Source: Gnetum montanum (lineage: Eukaryota; Streptophyta; Gnetopsida; Gnetales; Gnetaceae). From it: a stretch of DNA of 40,619 nt. This document shows positions 12,191 to 23,850 of the stretch, in pieces. The stretch is from assembly GCA_015680685.1 (NCBI GenBank), contig MNCI01015933.1, forward strand, positions 54,288 through 94,906. Reading direction: 5' to 3'. Numbering within the stretch: position 1 is the first letter of the stretch; each line of letters begins with the position of its first letter. The notes under the pieces were generated by a model that did not search any database, was not told where the DNA came from, and was given only the letters and a program-made list of their open reading frames with translations. The translations under genes and the position numbers were made by a program.

Positions 12191-12960
12191 AATCTGCAAA
12201 TAGATAAGAGGACTTCCAAGTTCAATTAATTTCCTAGGAAGGCTGCCATCCTAGATCCAATCAAATATGGCATGAGTGAGCATAATAGTATGGATTTTGG
12301 ATGGCATTTAGTTTGAAGAGTTCCTGATGGAATGGTTTGTAGAGGATGAGGTAAGAGTAGGGTTACCAACCACCTAAGTCTGTGAGGGCTTAGTAGGGCT
12401 ATTGGGCAAAAGAATGGCCTTTTACAAGCATGAGGTTTTGAACCACTTGGTTGATGAACCAGTTGTAGATTGACGACCCTAGTAGCATTGCATTACAATG
12501 GCTGGGCTGGAAGTTCACCTTGCATGGATGGAGCAAGTAGTAGCTATGTTGAGGGTGGAGGAATAGGTGTAGGAATAGGAGGAGGATAAGGATAGAATGT
12601 GGTATCCCTCCTAAAATGTGGAGAATGAGCTCTATATTATTTAGAAGGGTAGTAAAGATGTTGAAAAGGAGAAACATGACTAGAAGAGTTACATGAAGAC
12701 AAGGGTTATTAAACATAATACCCATATGGATCTAGTTGTCTATAAGGGTACTACTACTTTGGTAGTGGCATCCCCCATGACTATGATTGATGCCATTATT
12801 GATATTGCTCATATAGTTGTGGTGGAGTTCCACTTGGATAATATTGTTGTTGCTGATGGAACTATCTAGGATTTCCATGAGGATGAGGTAATCTTCTAGG
12901 TGTTTATCTTTTTTCTAGTTGTGAATTCAGAGCATACACCCTAGACTCCTATAAGTGTGA
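12191..12960 (-). pseudogene. Element A Gag-Pol linker, low complexity
   Basis: A Tyr, Gln, Pro and Ser-rich stretch between the zinc knuckle and protease (YGYQ-like and QYQ.WHQSQSWG-like repeats on the minus strand), interrupted by stops. The same compositional linker occurs in B (17159-17830) and C (29220-29850). No domain is recognised. Confidence 0.55.
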
Positions 12961-14813
12961 CATGATGGGGCAACATCCCTTAGGATGTTCATATTAGCAG
13001 ATGTCACACTCATCATCATCATTTGATTTAGTTTCCCTAACTTCCTCTACTACAATAATCATTCCCTTAACCCTTTGATTGGCATGTTCAACTTTCTTTC
13101 ATCTCCTATGATCATGATCACTACCTTGTTCTTTAGACTCTTTAGCAATTTTCAAGATAGCTTGAAATCTACAATCCATAAAGTTCCATAATTGATCTAC
13201 CTTAGCTGAAATTTCAGAAGTAAATTTTTTAGTCAAGTAGGTTTTCCGATTCACCATCTCATCAAGTGATGATTCCTCCTCACTGTCATAAAATTGGACC
13301 TTCCTCTTGTGAATGGAAGGATCTTGGTTGTATTCTTCCTCACTTTTGCATTTTCTCAACTCTCCTTCTTCTTTTGCTACTTTCTAGTTCAGCCTTTAGA
13401 TCTGATGCACTCTTAATTTAGACAGTCTTCCTTGGGCATAAATCCCAAGAGTTCTCCTCATTTTAGAGCGAAGCCCATCTATGATGTGGCAAAGTTGTTT
13501 CTGCTGGGAGTAACCATGGCCAAGGCATCAGTGTAATAAGGAATAATAGCTATCCATGGTAGCATCCAAGGATTCATATGTTTCTTACTTCCAACCTTGG
13601 ATTTGCCTTCTCAAATTGGACACTCAAGAGTATGTTTGATACTTTTTGTTGAATAGTTTAAGCATCATACTCCATCTATAGATTGATTTTGGCTCCAAGG
13701 ACAAGTACCACCTTTCTGCTTCTTTGATGAGTGTCCTAGAAATAACTTAATATTTTGCTAGTCATTTTCTATATTTTTCAAGCCATAAGCATTGTGAAAA
13801 GCCTAAAGATGATTCTACAGATCTAAGTTATATCCCCCTTTAAACTTGTGGATATTGTTCATGTCTAGCCTCTTAATCCAGTTATCCTTTATGTGCCTTG
13901 TAGGAATTCTCATTGCCTCTACAATGTTTAGCATGTTTTAGGTGGCAAGCAAAGCCTCATCATAGCCATGACCCTAGTGCCTATGATGCCCTCTACTACC
14001 CCTTCATTAGTGAAAATGGGCCTCTCTTAAATTCCCACACCCTAAATCTTGACTTGCCCATTAGTTCTTACGATCATCTTGATCACATCAATCACCTCCA
14101 TCATGATAGCATCCCCTAAATTTTCATTCAAAGCCAAAAGAGGAAGATGATGATGATGAAGGTGAAGATGAAGGAGCACTAGTACCCTCACGGTGCCTAC
14201 CATCCTCTCTTTGATGGTCATGGCCATGATCCTGATCATGCTACTTACCCACATCCCTACCATGATTCTCCTCCTTGGATCTCCCTTTATCATGGAATCC
14301 ATTCTTACCAAAACTATGATTATGTATCATAGATTGCAAGTTCTAGTTTCGACCTCCCTCACTAAAGTCAGAGAGAGAAGTTTCTCTGTATGAAAAATCC
14401 TCAGAGAAGGGTTCTCCATCATCTTTTTGGTACATCAAGAGTGGGGAATCATTGGTCTACTTCCCCTTTGTAGATTCGTAACATTGTTCTAGTTGTTGAT
14501 CCATCAAACATTGTGCATCGATGGGATGATAATTCTTGGCATCACTATCCTACACAACATATTCAGCATGAAGCCCTTGGATGGCCAACTGCATAAGATT
14601 TTGTTAGAGCATCATAGGAATGAATCAATTGGGTGGGAACACAATGTTTCCCTCCATGTCTCGCCATCACATTTGTTCATCCTGGTGTAGGAAAAAGGTG
14701 AAATTGGATACATACTCATCTGGATGAGCATATACCACTCCGTATTATTGTGACACCTACTGATTTTCTCTATTAGACTTGGGTAGAGAATCATTGTTGT
14801 GAGAAGAAGACAT
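12961..14813 (-). pseudogene. gag: Element A gag with variant zinc knuckle
   Basis: Structural protein of the particle. The ATG at 14813 (MSSSHNNDS) lies 142 bp after the primer site and matches the B start. Then come the shared NFTFFLHQDE block, an Asp/His/Arg-rich region, the capsid-like segment aligning with B (FKGGYNLD.., LSLEPKSIY.WS, LGHGYSQQKQLCHIIDGL) and an Arg/Lys-rich tail (13359-13099 is open). The zinc knuckle at 13008-12973 reads CDIC, a TAA, then YEHPKGCC; C has CAA (Gln) at the stop. Spacing is C-x2-C-x3-H-x3-C, one residue shorter in both loops than the usual retroviral CCHC. Confidence 0.8.
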
Positions 14814-14954
14814 CTTATATTAGAAGACAAGAAATGCAGTGTGCTTTCTTATAGTTGTAGTTATTTTAATGTATGATATGACTTTAGGGTTCATTCTAAT
14901 AATGTTAAATAGTTTTTCACTAAGTCCTAAATAGTGCACGTAACAAACTAAAGG

Positions 14955-14972
14955 TCCCCGACAATGGTGCCA
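14955..14972 (-). other. Primer-binding site (tRNA-Asp) of element A
   Basis: Minus strand TGGCACCATTGTCGGGGA. It differs from the tRNA-Asp complement at three sites, two of them former CG and one a CCG, all C-to-T or G-to-A. It is the best preserved primer site in the window, and it anchors the 5' LTR end at 14974. Confidence 0.85.
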
Positions 14973-14988
14973 ATGATGAGTAGTGAGN

Positions 14989-15359
14989 CTTGTGAAATTC
15001 AACTAGATTGCATGTGAATGCTTGTAATTTGTATGGTTGGGCATAGGATATACTCACTACTCATCATTGGCACCATTGTCGGGGACCTTTAGTTTGTTAC
15101 GTGCACTATTTAGGACTTAGTGAAAAACTATTTAACATTATTAGAATGAACCCTAAAGTCATATCATACATTAAAATAACTACAAATATAAGAAAGCACA
15201 CTACATTTCTTGTCTTCTAATATAAGATGTCTTCTTCTCACAACAATGATTCTCTACCCAAGTCTAATAGAGAAAATCAGTAGGTGTCACAATAATACGG
15301 AGTGGTATATGCTCATCCAGATGAGTATGTATCCAATTTCACCTTTTTCCTACACCAGG
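14989..15359. other. N-bounded inverted duplicate of the A 5' end (probable assembly artefact)
   Basis: This 371-bp block sits between Ns at 14988 and 15360. Read on the plus strand it gives LTR end, tRNA-Asp primer site (15068-15085) and the first gag codons. Its reverse complement matches 14690-14987 with only about two differences. A mis-oriented overlapping contig is the simplest reading. Its first 65 bases supply part of the U5 missing from the A 5' LTR. Confidence 0.8.
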
Positions 15360-15360
15360 N

Positions 15361-15798
15361 TATAGTGAATGTAGAAATAAATCATTAATCTATTCCAAGT
15401 GCTGCAAGGTTTGATCAGAAGGCTCTTCTTTATTACTGTTCACACTGGTATGCTTAGGTACATCAGTGTTCAAATAAATATTTGTATACTTTCTAACACC
15501 TACTGTAGGCACTCAAAAAAATATTCTAACTCTCAAATGACAAAACTACAAGAGATCTTCTACAACTATGATTATACCTCCCCATAAACACAACTTGTGA
15601 TCGCATATTTATAGACTTTATTGTGGAGCTATGTCGACAAAGCCTCATAAATGTAGTAAATGCTACATCAATGTAGCCCCATTGATGGGGCAACACCACA
15701 TTGATGAGGCCATATCAATGGGGACCTATCGATGAACCCATTGACGATGCCACATTGATGGGGATTCATCGATGCAACACTTTGATTCTTTATTACCA
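15361..15798 (-). repeat. 5' LTR of element A (U3 and part of R)
   Basis: Partner of the 3' LTR at 2607-3476, truncated on its inner side by the N at 15360. The outer end is TGGTAATA on the minus strand (15798-15791), a decayed TGATGATG. A TATA box (TATAAATATG) lies at 15613-15605. Eight 14-bp-type units start at 15667, 15681, 15700, 15714, 15728, 15740, 15754 and 15768, with core ATYRATG. Confidence 0.8.
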
Positions 15799-17158
15799 AG
15801 GTAGGGACCAAAGAAGGAGGAGCAATAGGCATCACTTTGGTACTAGTTCTCCTTCCTCTTTTCCTTCTTCATCCTCATTGTCTTCCTCATCCAACTCCAA
15901 TCGAAGCCATAGAGGTGACCAAAACCATGATGAAGGTAAACGATGACATCAGGATGATCGTCGATCCTACTGTAATGATAGAGACTATGAGCATGAGCAG
16001 TGGTGAGAGGATCATTCTAGAGAAATAAGGGGTAGAAAACTCATCATAGGCATCATGGCCATGAAAGGGGTCACTGAGATCATTATGACTATGATGAGCC
16101 CCTGCTAGAAACAAGAAACATGCTGAACATTATAGAGGCTATTAGGATCCCAACAAGGCATGCGAAAGACAATTGAATCAAATGGTTGAATATGAATAAT
16201 ATCCCTAAGTTTGAAGGAGAGTATAACTCAAATCCACAGAATCATTTGCAAGACTTTCATGATGCATGTGCCTTACCAAACATGGATAATAAATGGCAAA
16301 AATTAAAGTTGTTTCCTAGGATACTCATCAACGATGCTGAAAGTTGGTGCTGGTCCTTGGAACCAGAATCAATCTAGAGATGAAGTACGATGCTTGAACT
16401 ATTCAATGATAAGTACTAGATGTACTCCCAAGTGTCAAACTTGAAAAAGAAAATCCAAGGATGGAAGCAAAGAACACATGAATCCATAGATGCAACCATG
16501 GGTAGGTACTACTCCCTGTTGCATTGATACACAGGCCATGGCTATTCTCAAAGGAATTAGCTATGCCATATCATAGATGGACTTCAAACTGAAACTAGGA
16601 AAACTTTTGGGATCTATGTCCAAGGGAGGCTTTTGGAGCTAAGCACCCATCAGATCCAAAGGCTCATTGAGCAAGTGGGAAAAGAAGAAGGAAAGCTGAA
16701 AAAGAGAGAAAGTGCAAAAGAGTACAATAGGGACCCCTCCCTTCATAAGAGAAAAGCCCATTTCTATGACAATGAGGAACCATCACTTGATGAGGTGATG
16801 CAAAAAAAAACCTTATCAATTCAAAAATTTGTCTTTGAAATATCAACCAAGGTTGACAAAATATGGGACTCCTTGAATGAAAAATTCCAAACTACTTTCA
16901 AAATTGCTAAGCAGCATAGAGATCAAGAAGGTAGTGGACATGATAGAAAGAAGAAAAAGGACATTGAACGTGACCATTACAAGGCTAAGGGCAAGGCTAA
17001 TATAGTAGAAGAGGTTGAAAATTCCAAATCTAATGATGATAAGTGTGACATATGCCACTATGAACATCCTAAAGAATGTTGGCTTATTGTGTCACACTTA
17101 CAAGAATCTAGGGTGTATGCATTGAATCCTAGATTGGCCAAACAGTAAGTACCCAAGA
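15799..17158 (+). pseudogene. gag: Element B gag, C-terminal part
   Basis: Continuation of the gag cut at 2606. It opens with a Ser, Arg, His and Asp-rich region (SPSSFPSSSSLSSSS), then the capsid-like segment at 16186-16620 (IPKFEGEYNSNPQNHLQDFHDACALPN, SWCWSLEPESI, LFNDKY), shared with A and C. The open stretch 16633-17148 covers IQRLIEQVGKEEGKL, a Lys/Arg-rich basic region and the zinc knuckle CDICHYEHPKEC at 17044-17079 (C-x2-C-x3-H-x3-C). It ends with VYALNPRLAKQ, a tail also found in A and C. Frame changes near 16140 and several stops show decay. The Gag family call rests on position and on LEPESI-type motifs. Confidence 0.8.
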
Positions 17159-17830
17159 GGTTGCCTTATCCTTAAGGAAACTATCAGTAGTTCCATCGAC
17201 AAGCCTACTATCTGAGTGGAGCACCACCTCAGCCTCATGATTAATATCAGTAGTGGCAACATCCATAGTTGTCGGGTATGCCACCTCTAAGGTAGTAGTA
17301 CCCTTATTGCCAACCATATCCTTACAAGTACTACATTTAGCAACCTATCTCTCCATGTGACTATTTGAGTCATGCTTCCTTCCAACATCACTACTACCCT
17401 CCTAAATATTACAAAGCACCATCTACAAGGGGGATTTCGCATTTCCTTACTATCTTCTTCATCATTCCACTCCTACACCTCCACTTACAACTCCTCTTTC
17501 ACCTATTCCATCTATGCAAGGAGAAATACCAACCCAGCTATAGCAAAGAAATGCCATAAGGGTTATGAACTTACAACCGGCTCCTCAGCAAAGTGGTTCT
17601 AACACTAAGCCTAAAAAAAGATCATTCTTTAGAACTAGCAATCCAACAGACCCCTCACAGATACCTATGGCTATTGACCCTACTTTTACTATCTCCTCTG
17701 CAATGTCTCTCAAAAACACTTCAAATAAAAATGCTTCCAAAGTGCACACTATAATGTTGACCTACATGATCACTGATTGGATAAAGGTTGGTCATCTTCC
17801 CATGAAGAGATATGATCTTGGAAGTCCCAT
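17159..17830 (+). pseudogene. Element B Gag-Pol linker
   Basis: Low-complexity Gln, Tyr, Pro and Ser-rich reading frame between the zinc knuckle and protease, broken by stops. It corresponds to the linkers of A and C. It includes MLTYMITDWIKVGHLP near 17755, matched in C by MLTQTITHWIKATALP. Confidence 0.55.
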
Positions 17831-17839
17831 CATCTACCT

Positions 17840-18248
17840 ATAGATCACAAGAAATGAACCTTACAAGGCTCTTATGGACTCAAGTTCTAGAGTTAACTTG
17901 ATATCATAAGAGATGTACAAAGCCTAGAACTTGCCTAAACTAAAAAAGAGTAACATTCATTTAGAGGTGGTAGATCAATCGATCATTGTTCCCTTGGGAT
18001 TAGTGAAGGACATTATGACGACCATCTATGAATGGTATTATCTTGTTGGCTTCCTAGTGATCTATGTGAATAACTGCAAGGGGGACGTTCCTATCATTAT
18101 GGGAAGAGCATGGCTGAGTATCATTGATAGAAACTTGGGGATAAGAGATGTTTCCTTGGATATTTTCAAGGAGAATAAATTTGGTAACATTGAGAAGAAG
18201 CATATTCCATGCATCACATACAAAGACCCAAGGTGCCATTACATGTAG
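17840..18248 (+). pseudogene. pol (PR): Element B aspartic protease
   Basis: Polyprotein-processing protease. The catalytic loop is ALMDSSSRVNLIS with Asp at 17877-17879; relatives have Gly or Ala where Ser stands. The open stretch 17931-18248 gives IHLEVVDQSIIVPLG, WYYLVGFLVIY and PIIMGRAWLSIID, co-linear with A. One TAA follows NLIS at codon scale. The catalytic loop is present but altered, and the frame is interrupted, so no activity is expected. Confidence 0.8.
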
Positions 18249-18399
18249 AAATTATGGATCGTAAAGAGCACAACACTCACAGCATGCAAGCAATGTGTAG
18301 ATGTCACACAAATTCAAAGGTGCTTAGACACAACAACCCCAATATAGGAGGACATCCAATAGTTGATAGTTAAAATAGGGGCCAACTCAACAATGTGCA

Positions 18400-19860
18400 T
18401 GGAACCAACTGAGAGCCTCACAAGCTCTTATGTAAACAACATGAACCAAATGGAGTGAATCCATTGCCAACTCTTCAAAGAACAAGATGAAATTAATTAG
18501 GAAGAGTTGAAGATACTTGAAACATTCAAGCAAGAGCCCCTTGACCTAAAAGCTCTACCATTTAGGATGGAATATGCATTTCTAAACAATGGCAAGCTGG
18601 TTATCATCAATGTCACTCTTGCTCCCTTATAGAAAAAGAAGCTATTAGAAGTTGTTAATAAATGGCTAACAACCTTTGCTTGGTCATATTTTGAACTCAC
18701 TAGAATTGATCTAAGGATATGCTAGCACCAGATCTATACAGAATCCTCCATAAAACCAAACAAAGAGCATCAAAGCAGATTAAACCCTAAGCTCAAATTG
18801 ATCATCAAGGAAGAAATTGAGCAACTTCTGAGGGTAGGGTTCATTTACACCATTGAGGATAGCAAGTGGGTTTTCCCACTTATTATAGTATCAAAGAAAG
18901 AAGGCAAGTGGATAGTCTACATTGATTTTAGGTTGTTGAAATGGCTACATACAAAGATCACTTTCCTTTATTATTTTTGGACCAAGTGTTGGATACAATT
19001 GTATAGCACTCCTATTATAGCTTTCTAGATTAGTAGTGGGGAGGAGATCTTCATGGATGAATTTTCTACCTATGGAACTATTTTTATTCAAGCCTTGGAC
19101 CATATAGAGCAAGTGCTTAAATGATGTGTGGAGACCAACCTTAGGCTCAACTAGTAGAAGAGCCATTTGATGGTTTAATAAAGCATTATCCTAGGATACT
19201 ATATGTCTAACAAGAGGATCAAGGTAGACTCGGAAAAGATAAGGTACATCCAAGGAATCACCATATAGCCTAAAACTATTAAATATGTGAAGTCATTTCT
19301 TAGACACACTGGTTATTATAGCTTCTTTATTGATAACTTTTCAAAGATTGTCAAACCATTGGTAGAGCTCACAAAGAAGGATGTCCCATTCATCTGGACT
19401 AAGGATTATGAGCATACATTCCAATAGTTGAAGCAAAAGCTCATAGAAACACCAATCTTAAGAGCACTAGATTGGTTCAAACTATTTCATATCATGACGG
19501 ATGCATCCAACTATGCATTAGAAGTAATGCTTACACAACTGAATGATCAAAAACTTCCATATTATATCCATTATGTAATTAAGAGCATTATGGGTGCATA
19601 GCTGAATTACACCACTAATGAAAAAGAACTCATGGTAGTGGTGTATGTTGTAGAGAAATTTAGGCACTATGTGCTTAGATATAAGGTGTTTGTGCACATG
19701 GATCACAGTGTTATCTAATTCCTCATGAACAAACCAACGATGAGCCACCATGTTATACAATGGCTAGTGATCTTACAAGAGTTCAATCTTACAATGGTGG
19801 TCAAAAAGAAAATCAAGAACATGTTTGATAACCACTTGTCTTAGTTATGATGGGACATCA
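18400..19860 (+). pseudogene. pol (RT-RH): Element B reverse transcriptase and RNase H, catalytic core deleted
   Basis: The open stretch 18798-19028 starts with EEIEQLLRVGFIYTIEDSKWV, PLIIVSKKEGKWIVYIDFR, the first RT motifs. About 70 codons are then missing: the FLDGYSGYNQI and MPFGLCNAPATFQ blocks seen in A and C are gone, and sequence resumes just before FMDE (19050-19061), in which the second catalytic Asp of FMDD is Glu. Connection and RNase H follow with SFLRHTGYYSFFIDNFSKIVKPL, TDASNYAL, LNYTTNEKELMVVVYVVEKF and VFVHMDHSVI. RNase H therefore keeps more of its motifs than A or C. Many TAG and TAA codons interrupt. Confidence 0.8.
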
Positions 19861-19984
19861 AAGAGGAGGAGAATTAACTCTTAGACCAATTCCCTAATGA
19901 ACTCCTTGTTGCTAGTGCTATGAACGAACAAGACCTGAAGGAAATCAACTGGTAAAAGAACATCCTATCCTACCTACTCACTCA

Positions 19985-20512
19985 AGAGATTCCAATGGTA
20001 ACCTTTACAAGGTTTGCACAAATGACTTGGGAAGATGGTATGTCCTTGATGTAGATCAACTGCAAGTCCTCCAAGATGCACATGAGGGCCCTTGTGGGGA
20101 TCACTATGCTAGGAGTCGAGCAACCATTAATATTCTCATGATAGGATATTATTAGCTGATACTTTTCAGAAATACAAATCACTTTATCTGCTCCTATGAC
20201 ATATGTTAATGAGACAGAGGGATGACTACTCATATGGAAGGGCCCCAACAGTGGATCCAGCCACTAGAGCCTTTCAACCTCTAGGGAATTAAATACTACA
20301 TGAAATGGGCAGAACCTCTTGTCATCACCAACTATACATCCTCTATAGTGGTCCTATTTGTACAAAAATGTGTTGTAAATAGGTTTGGCATGCCAAGGAC
20401 TCTTATTTTTTATAACAGAACACACTTCATGGAGACCACTTTTTGTAAACTCATGTAACACTTGGGGGTTGAGCATAAATTAACAACTCCATACCACCTC
20501 CAAGCTAATGAT
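19985..20512 (+). pseudogene. pol (IN): Element B integrase, first part (up to insert D)
   Basis: Begins with the zinc-binding region (LQDAHEGPCGDHYARSRATI near 20065). The core then reads LEPFNL.GI followed at once by KYYMKWAE near 20290: the stretch with the first catalytic Asp (GIDFMG in A) is deleted. At the second site relatives have SDNGTHF but B has FYNRTHF (near 20400), so that Asp is Tyr. The peptide reaches VEHKLTTPYHLQAN and is broken by insert D at 20513. All evidence is from alignment with A and general Athila motifs. Confidence 0.8.
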
Positions 20513-20851
20513 TGTAACACCCCACCCTATCACACCAAGCTAGGGTAGGGTGATATCTAGGCTCACTAGTAATACCACAATGGAAGCATGAAAAACTAAA
20601 AACTAATGATGCGTAAAAAAATACATTATGTTAAGGACGGTCAAACTATACAAAAATTTCATGTCAAACCAAAACTAAACATAAATTTCAATTTATAAAA
20701 CTAAATATCTCTAGCTCATAAGATACAAACACACATAAACATCATCATCACATATATAAGAGTATAGGGAGTTTTATACAATTATACATAGTTCATACTA
20801 CTGTAGATGAAAATATACATTAACCAAACACTAAAGATTCTCCCCTCCTCT

Positions 20852-20875
20852 ACTCTCTCTCTCTCTCTCTCTCTC
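20852..20875. repeat. (CT)n microsatellite in D
   Basis: About 12 CT units in a pyrimidine-rich stretch inside insert D. Confidence 0.9.
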
Positions 20876-21255
20876 CATGCTTTCCTAAGTTCCTACAACT
20901 TCCACTTGTAATTAAATAAAGTTAGTATAAAATAGAGTGGGAAGCCTTTACACTTCCACTACTAGATGGTTGACAAGTGCTACACTAGAGGAGAGGAGTG
21001 GGGTACAAGATAACCTACATTACTTATTAGTCTTGTGAATGCTAAGAGTAACCCATGAACACATACACATAGACCATATCACACATATCACTAGTAGAAT
21101 CATTATCATAGAGAATAGATGGCTACTATACAATTTCAAATAAAATCCTATATCCATTACACCACATCACATGCATTTCCACTAGCATTCCCATGCCATC
21201 ATGCCTACTCTATATCATGAAATAATGTATGTCCCACACAATCATAATCTAAACA

Positions 21256-21274
21256 ATATATATATATATATATA
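21256..21274. repeat. (AT)n microsatellite in D
   Basis: About nine AT units within insert D. Confidence 0.9.
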
Positions 21275-23271
21275 AATATCAATGCTATGACTCACAAAAT
21301 GAGACTATCATATACATAACCAATACTATCATATACACAACTCATGTGGTCGCTAGCATATCCACACTTAGTGTAATATGTGAAACATTGTCATGGGTAC
21401 TCATAAAAAGTCAAATCCTACAAGTCTTTTATTAGTATTTTATTTATCCAACCGGTGATAGGGTCCATCAACTTGTGACTTGCAACCACTAGCCTTTTGG
21501 AGGACTGGTGATAGGGATGAACACACCTACACTCTTCCTCTCAGGATGAGGCTTGAAATAGGAGCTTCACTAATGCATCATAATGGGGGTCAATTCATAC
21601 TACCTCCAAGTGCCGCATCACCAACCAATCCACACCCTCATGCTAACACCACCCACCAATGATCGTCACAAGCATCATCATGAAAACATGTATAAATCCC
21701 GGCTAGCTTAAGCAAACACATGTGATCAGCACAACACCTCCAAACATAACAAAACATAACCACATATATCCACACCTAATAGTCACATTCACTCCATGAA
21801 AATAATACCACGATTTGACAAAGAAAATTTTGCACCACAACCTTATTTTTTGAACTACATGTAATTCCACAAAAATGATCGCTATAATAACTTCCAAAAT
21901 GATATATGTTCAAAGAGAAAACCAAGTCCACGATTAGAAAGTACTTCCCAAGACAATCCCAATGACACTAATCTCACTTAAATAGGACTCTTGGAAGCAA
22001 AGTTATGCACATCCAAAGTCTAATTAAGAAAATAATAATTAATAATAGTTAATAATTGCTAGTACAAATTAAAACTCTCGTGTCACAATTGGCCTTGAAA
22101 ATATAATATTCCAAGCATACTAGTCTCATCAACATCACATATCATGCTTCACAAGTCCACATCATATCATACATCCCATATATATTACTAAAAAATTCAT
22201 AACCAAACTGTGCAATTTTGAGAAATATGTAAAATAACATGTCCAAGCTCCATCTTTGAACTATCTACCCCACATGCCCACATCGCATGATCATATACAC
22301 TAACCTAGCATAAAAATAAAGGAAAAAGCTAAAGATAACCCATCAATTAAAATTGTTATGGCTGAAAGTCAGAAACAAGTAGAAAACCCTCAAAAATCTG
22401 GTAAGACTCCATTTCACTCCAAACAAGTTCTACACCCATGTAGATACGACTACAACAATCCTAAATCTAAGTTTAGAATAGAGAAAAATTCATCCACAAA
22501 GGTTAAAAGTTAGAAAAAGTGTAGAAAAGATGAAGGTAGAAAAGAAAATCAAAGTTAAAAATAGGCTCCCATTCATTTATGTTTTCTCAGGAAAAAAAAC
22601 AAAAACCCAAAACCAAAATTTCTATGGGTAAGTGATGGTAGGGTGGTGGGGAAAAAACAAAAATATAAACTATACTTTTTACTATATGCTTTTTGTTCAA
22701 AAAAAACAACGATGTACTTCTTTTCTCACATGACGTGGGTTGATGTTTTACTTTTGCTTTTAAATTCTTTATTATTTTTTAAGGCAATGTTTTCATAAGC
22801 TATATTTTTTCCCTCAACAACTAATGTCATGAACTTCAGTCATGTGTAACAAATACACCGGGACTCCAAATTAAAATCTATTTGAACCTACAAAATTCTT
22901 ATCAAATGCTCTATACCTTCATATGCCAAAATCACACCCAAGCATCACACAACATAGCATTATAGTTCAAATTCATAAAGATCAAAATCACACATAAATC
23001 ATAAAGACATACCGAATAGGTGCTCTTGTACCCCAATCTAACATCCCTTCCAGTAACATCACCTAACACATCACACAAGGCTAGTGTACATAATCATGTT
23101 TGTTAAGCATGTAAAGACATCAGAATCATAACATAAAGATGAAAGGCTCATAACATCCAAAGTGTAATAATACTAAACTAATTCGTCCCCAATAACCCAC
23201 CAGGACTACACACATAATGTATAAATCGTAAGCATATGACCATACCTATTATATTTGGATGGGATGTAACA

Positions 23272-23850
23272 ATGGTCAAACTAAAGTTACTAATAGGAAG
23301 ATAACCAAAATACTAACGAGAACAGTTAGTAAATATATGGAAGACTAGAGCTCTAAATTCAACTATTCTCTTTAGGCTTATCATTCAACTTGGAAACTCC
23401 CTGTAGGATACTCTTCCTAAGAGCTCATGTGCAAAATGATTCCAACACTTCCTATCCAAGTAGAGCTCCATAGACTATCAATTGCATGTGACCTTAGCTT
23501 AGACCTAAGTCTAGCATAGAAAGAACAATTGATGAACCTCAACATGCTAGATGAGAACTAATTAATCACCCTATCATCCAATGAAATTCACAAGGCATAC
23601 AACAAACAATGACATGACCTGAGGATTAGAAAAGTCAAATCTCAACCCAAAGATAAGGTGCTCTATTGGAATCCCATGCATGTACCTCAACAAACTAAGT
23701 TTTAAACATTATGGTAGGGTCCTTATATCATTTATGAAACCTTTCCATCTAAGGCCATGTTAATTTTCTAACCTAACAATCCAAATAAGAAACTATTAGT
23801 CAATACTCAACAAATCAAGCCTTTCTATGAACACTAAGTAACTAGTGAAC
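23272..23850 (+). pseudogene. pol (IN): Element B integrase, second part
   Basis: Picks up exactly where D interrupted. ANGQTKVTNRKITKILTRTVSKY contains the third catalytic position, where Glu (GQVEV in relatives) is now Lys. Then come the DWSSKLN-like and LWAY-like segments with stops, the LPIQVELHRLSIACDLSLDLS stretch, and the C-terminal domain (KDKVLYWNPMHVP, GPYIIYETFPSKAML, NTQQIKPFYEH) ending near 23839. With the losses in the first part, all three catalytic acidic residues of B integrase are gone. A short shared tail, QACSIF, matches A at 8690. Confidence 0.85.

Larger units (their letters stand above)
2607..15798 (-). mobile_element. Element A: near-complete Athila-like element inside B gag
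   Basis: Order on the minus strand: 5' LTR (15798-15361 plus its inner end at 14987-14974), primer site (14972-14955), gag, protease, RT/RNase H, integrase, spacer, internal promoter, intron, 3' ORF, polypurine tract, 3' LTR (3476-2607). Length is about 13.2 kb, including roughly 370 bp of redundant contig. It splits B gag. The flanks are ATAGG on the left (2602-2606) and AGGTAGG on the right (15799-15805), so the target duplication is not clean. The two LTRs differ clearly by eye, so the insertion is old. It still carries an FMDD reverse transcriptase motif, the best RT active site in the window. Confidence 0.85.
20513..23271. mobile_element. Insert D: 2.76-kb LTR-like element, probable solo LTR of another family
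   Basis: Starts TGTAACACCCCACCC and ends GGGATGTAACA. It is flanked by ATGAT (20508-20512) and ATGGT (23272-23276), a 5-bp target duplication with one mutation. Removing D plus one copy restores the B integrase frame (..YHLQANGQ.). TG...CA ends and a 5-bp duplication indicate an LTR-type insertion. The TGTAACACCC start is common in plant LTRs of large chromovirus elements, but I cannot name the family. I see no coding region, no internal primer site and no second LTR copy inside, so a solo LTR is preferred. It contains a (CT)n and an (AT)n tract. Orientation is undecided. Confidence 0.8.

Noticed and set aside
14140-14190. GAT/GAA microsatellite
   Set aside because: It encodes the Ser/Asp-rich part of A gag on the minus strand and aligns with the same region of B.
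14989-15359. A second, plus-strand element starting at the primer site 15068
   Set aside because: Near identity to the reverse complement of the adjacent contig and flanking Ns point to an assembly artefact.
15667-15781. Simple minisatellite unrelated to the element
   Set aside because: The same unit type recurs in the internal promoter of element A and in other LTRs at the same position relative to TATA boxes.
20513-23271. Helitron or DNA transposon
   Set aside because: TG...CA ends with a 5-bp target duplication fit an LTR; no terminal inverted repeat, hairpin end or transposase is seen.
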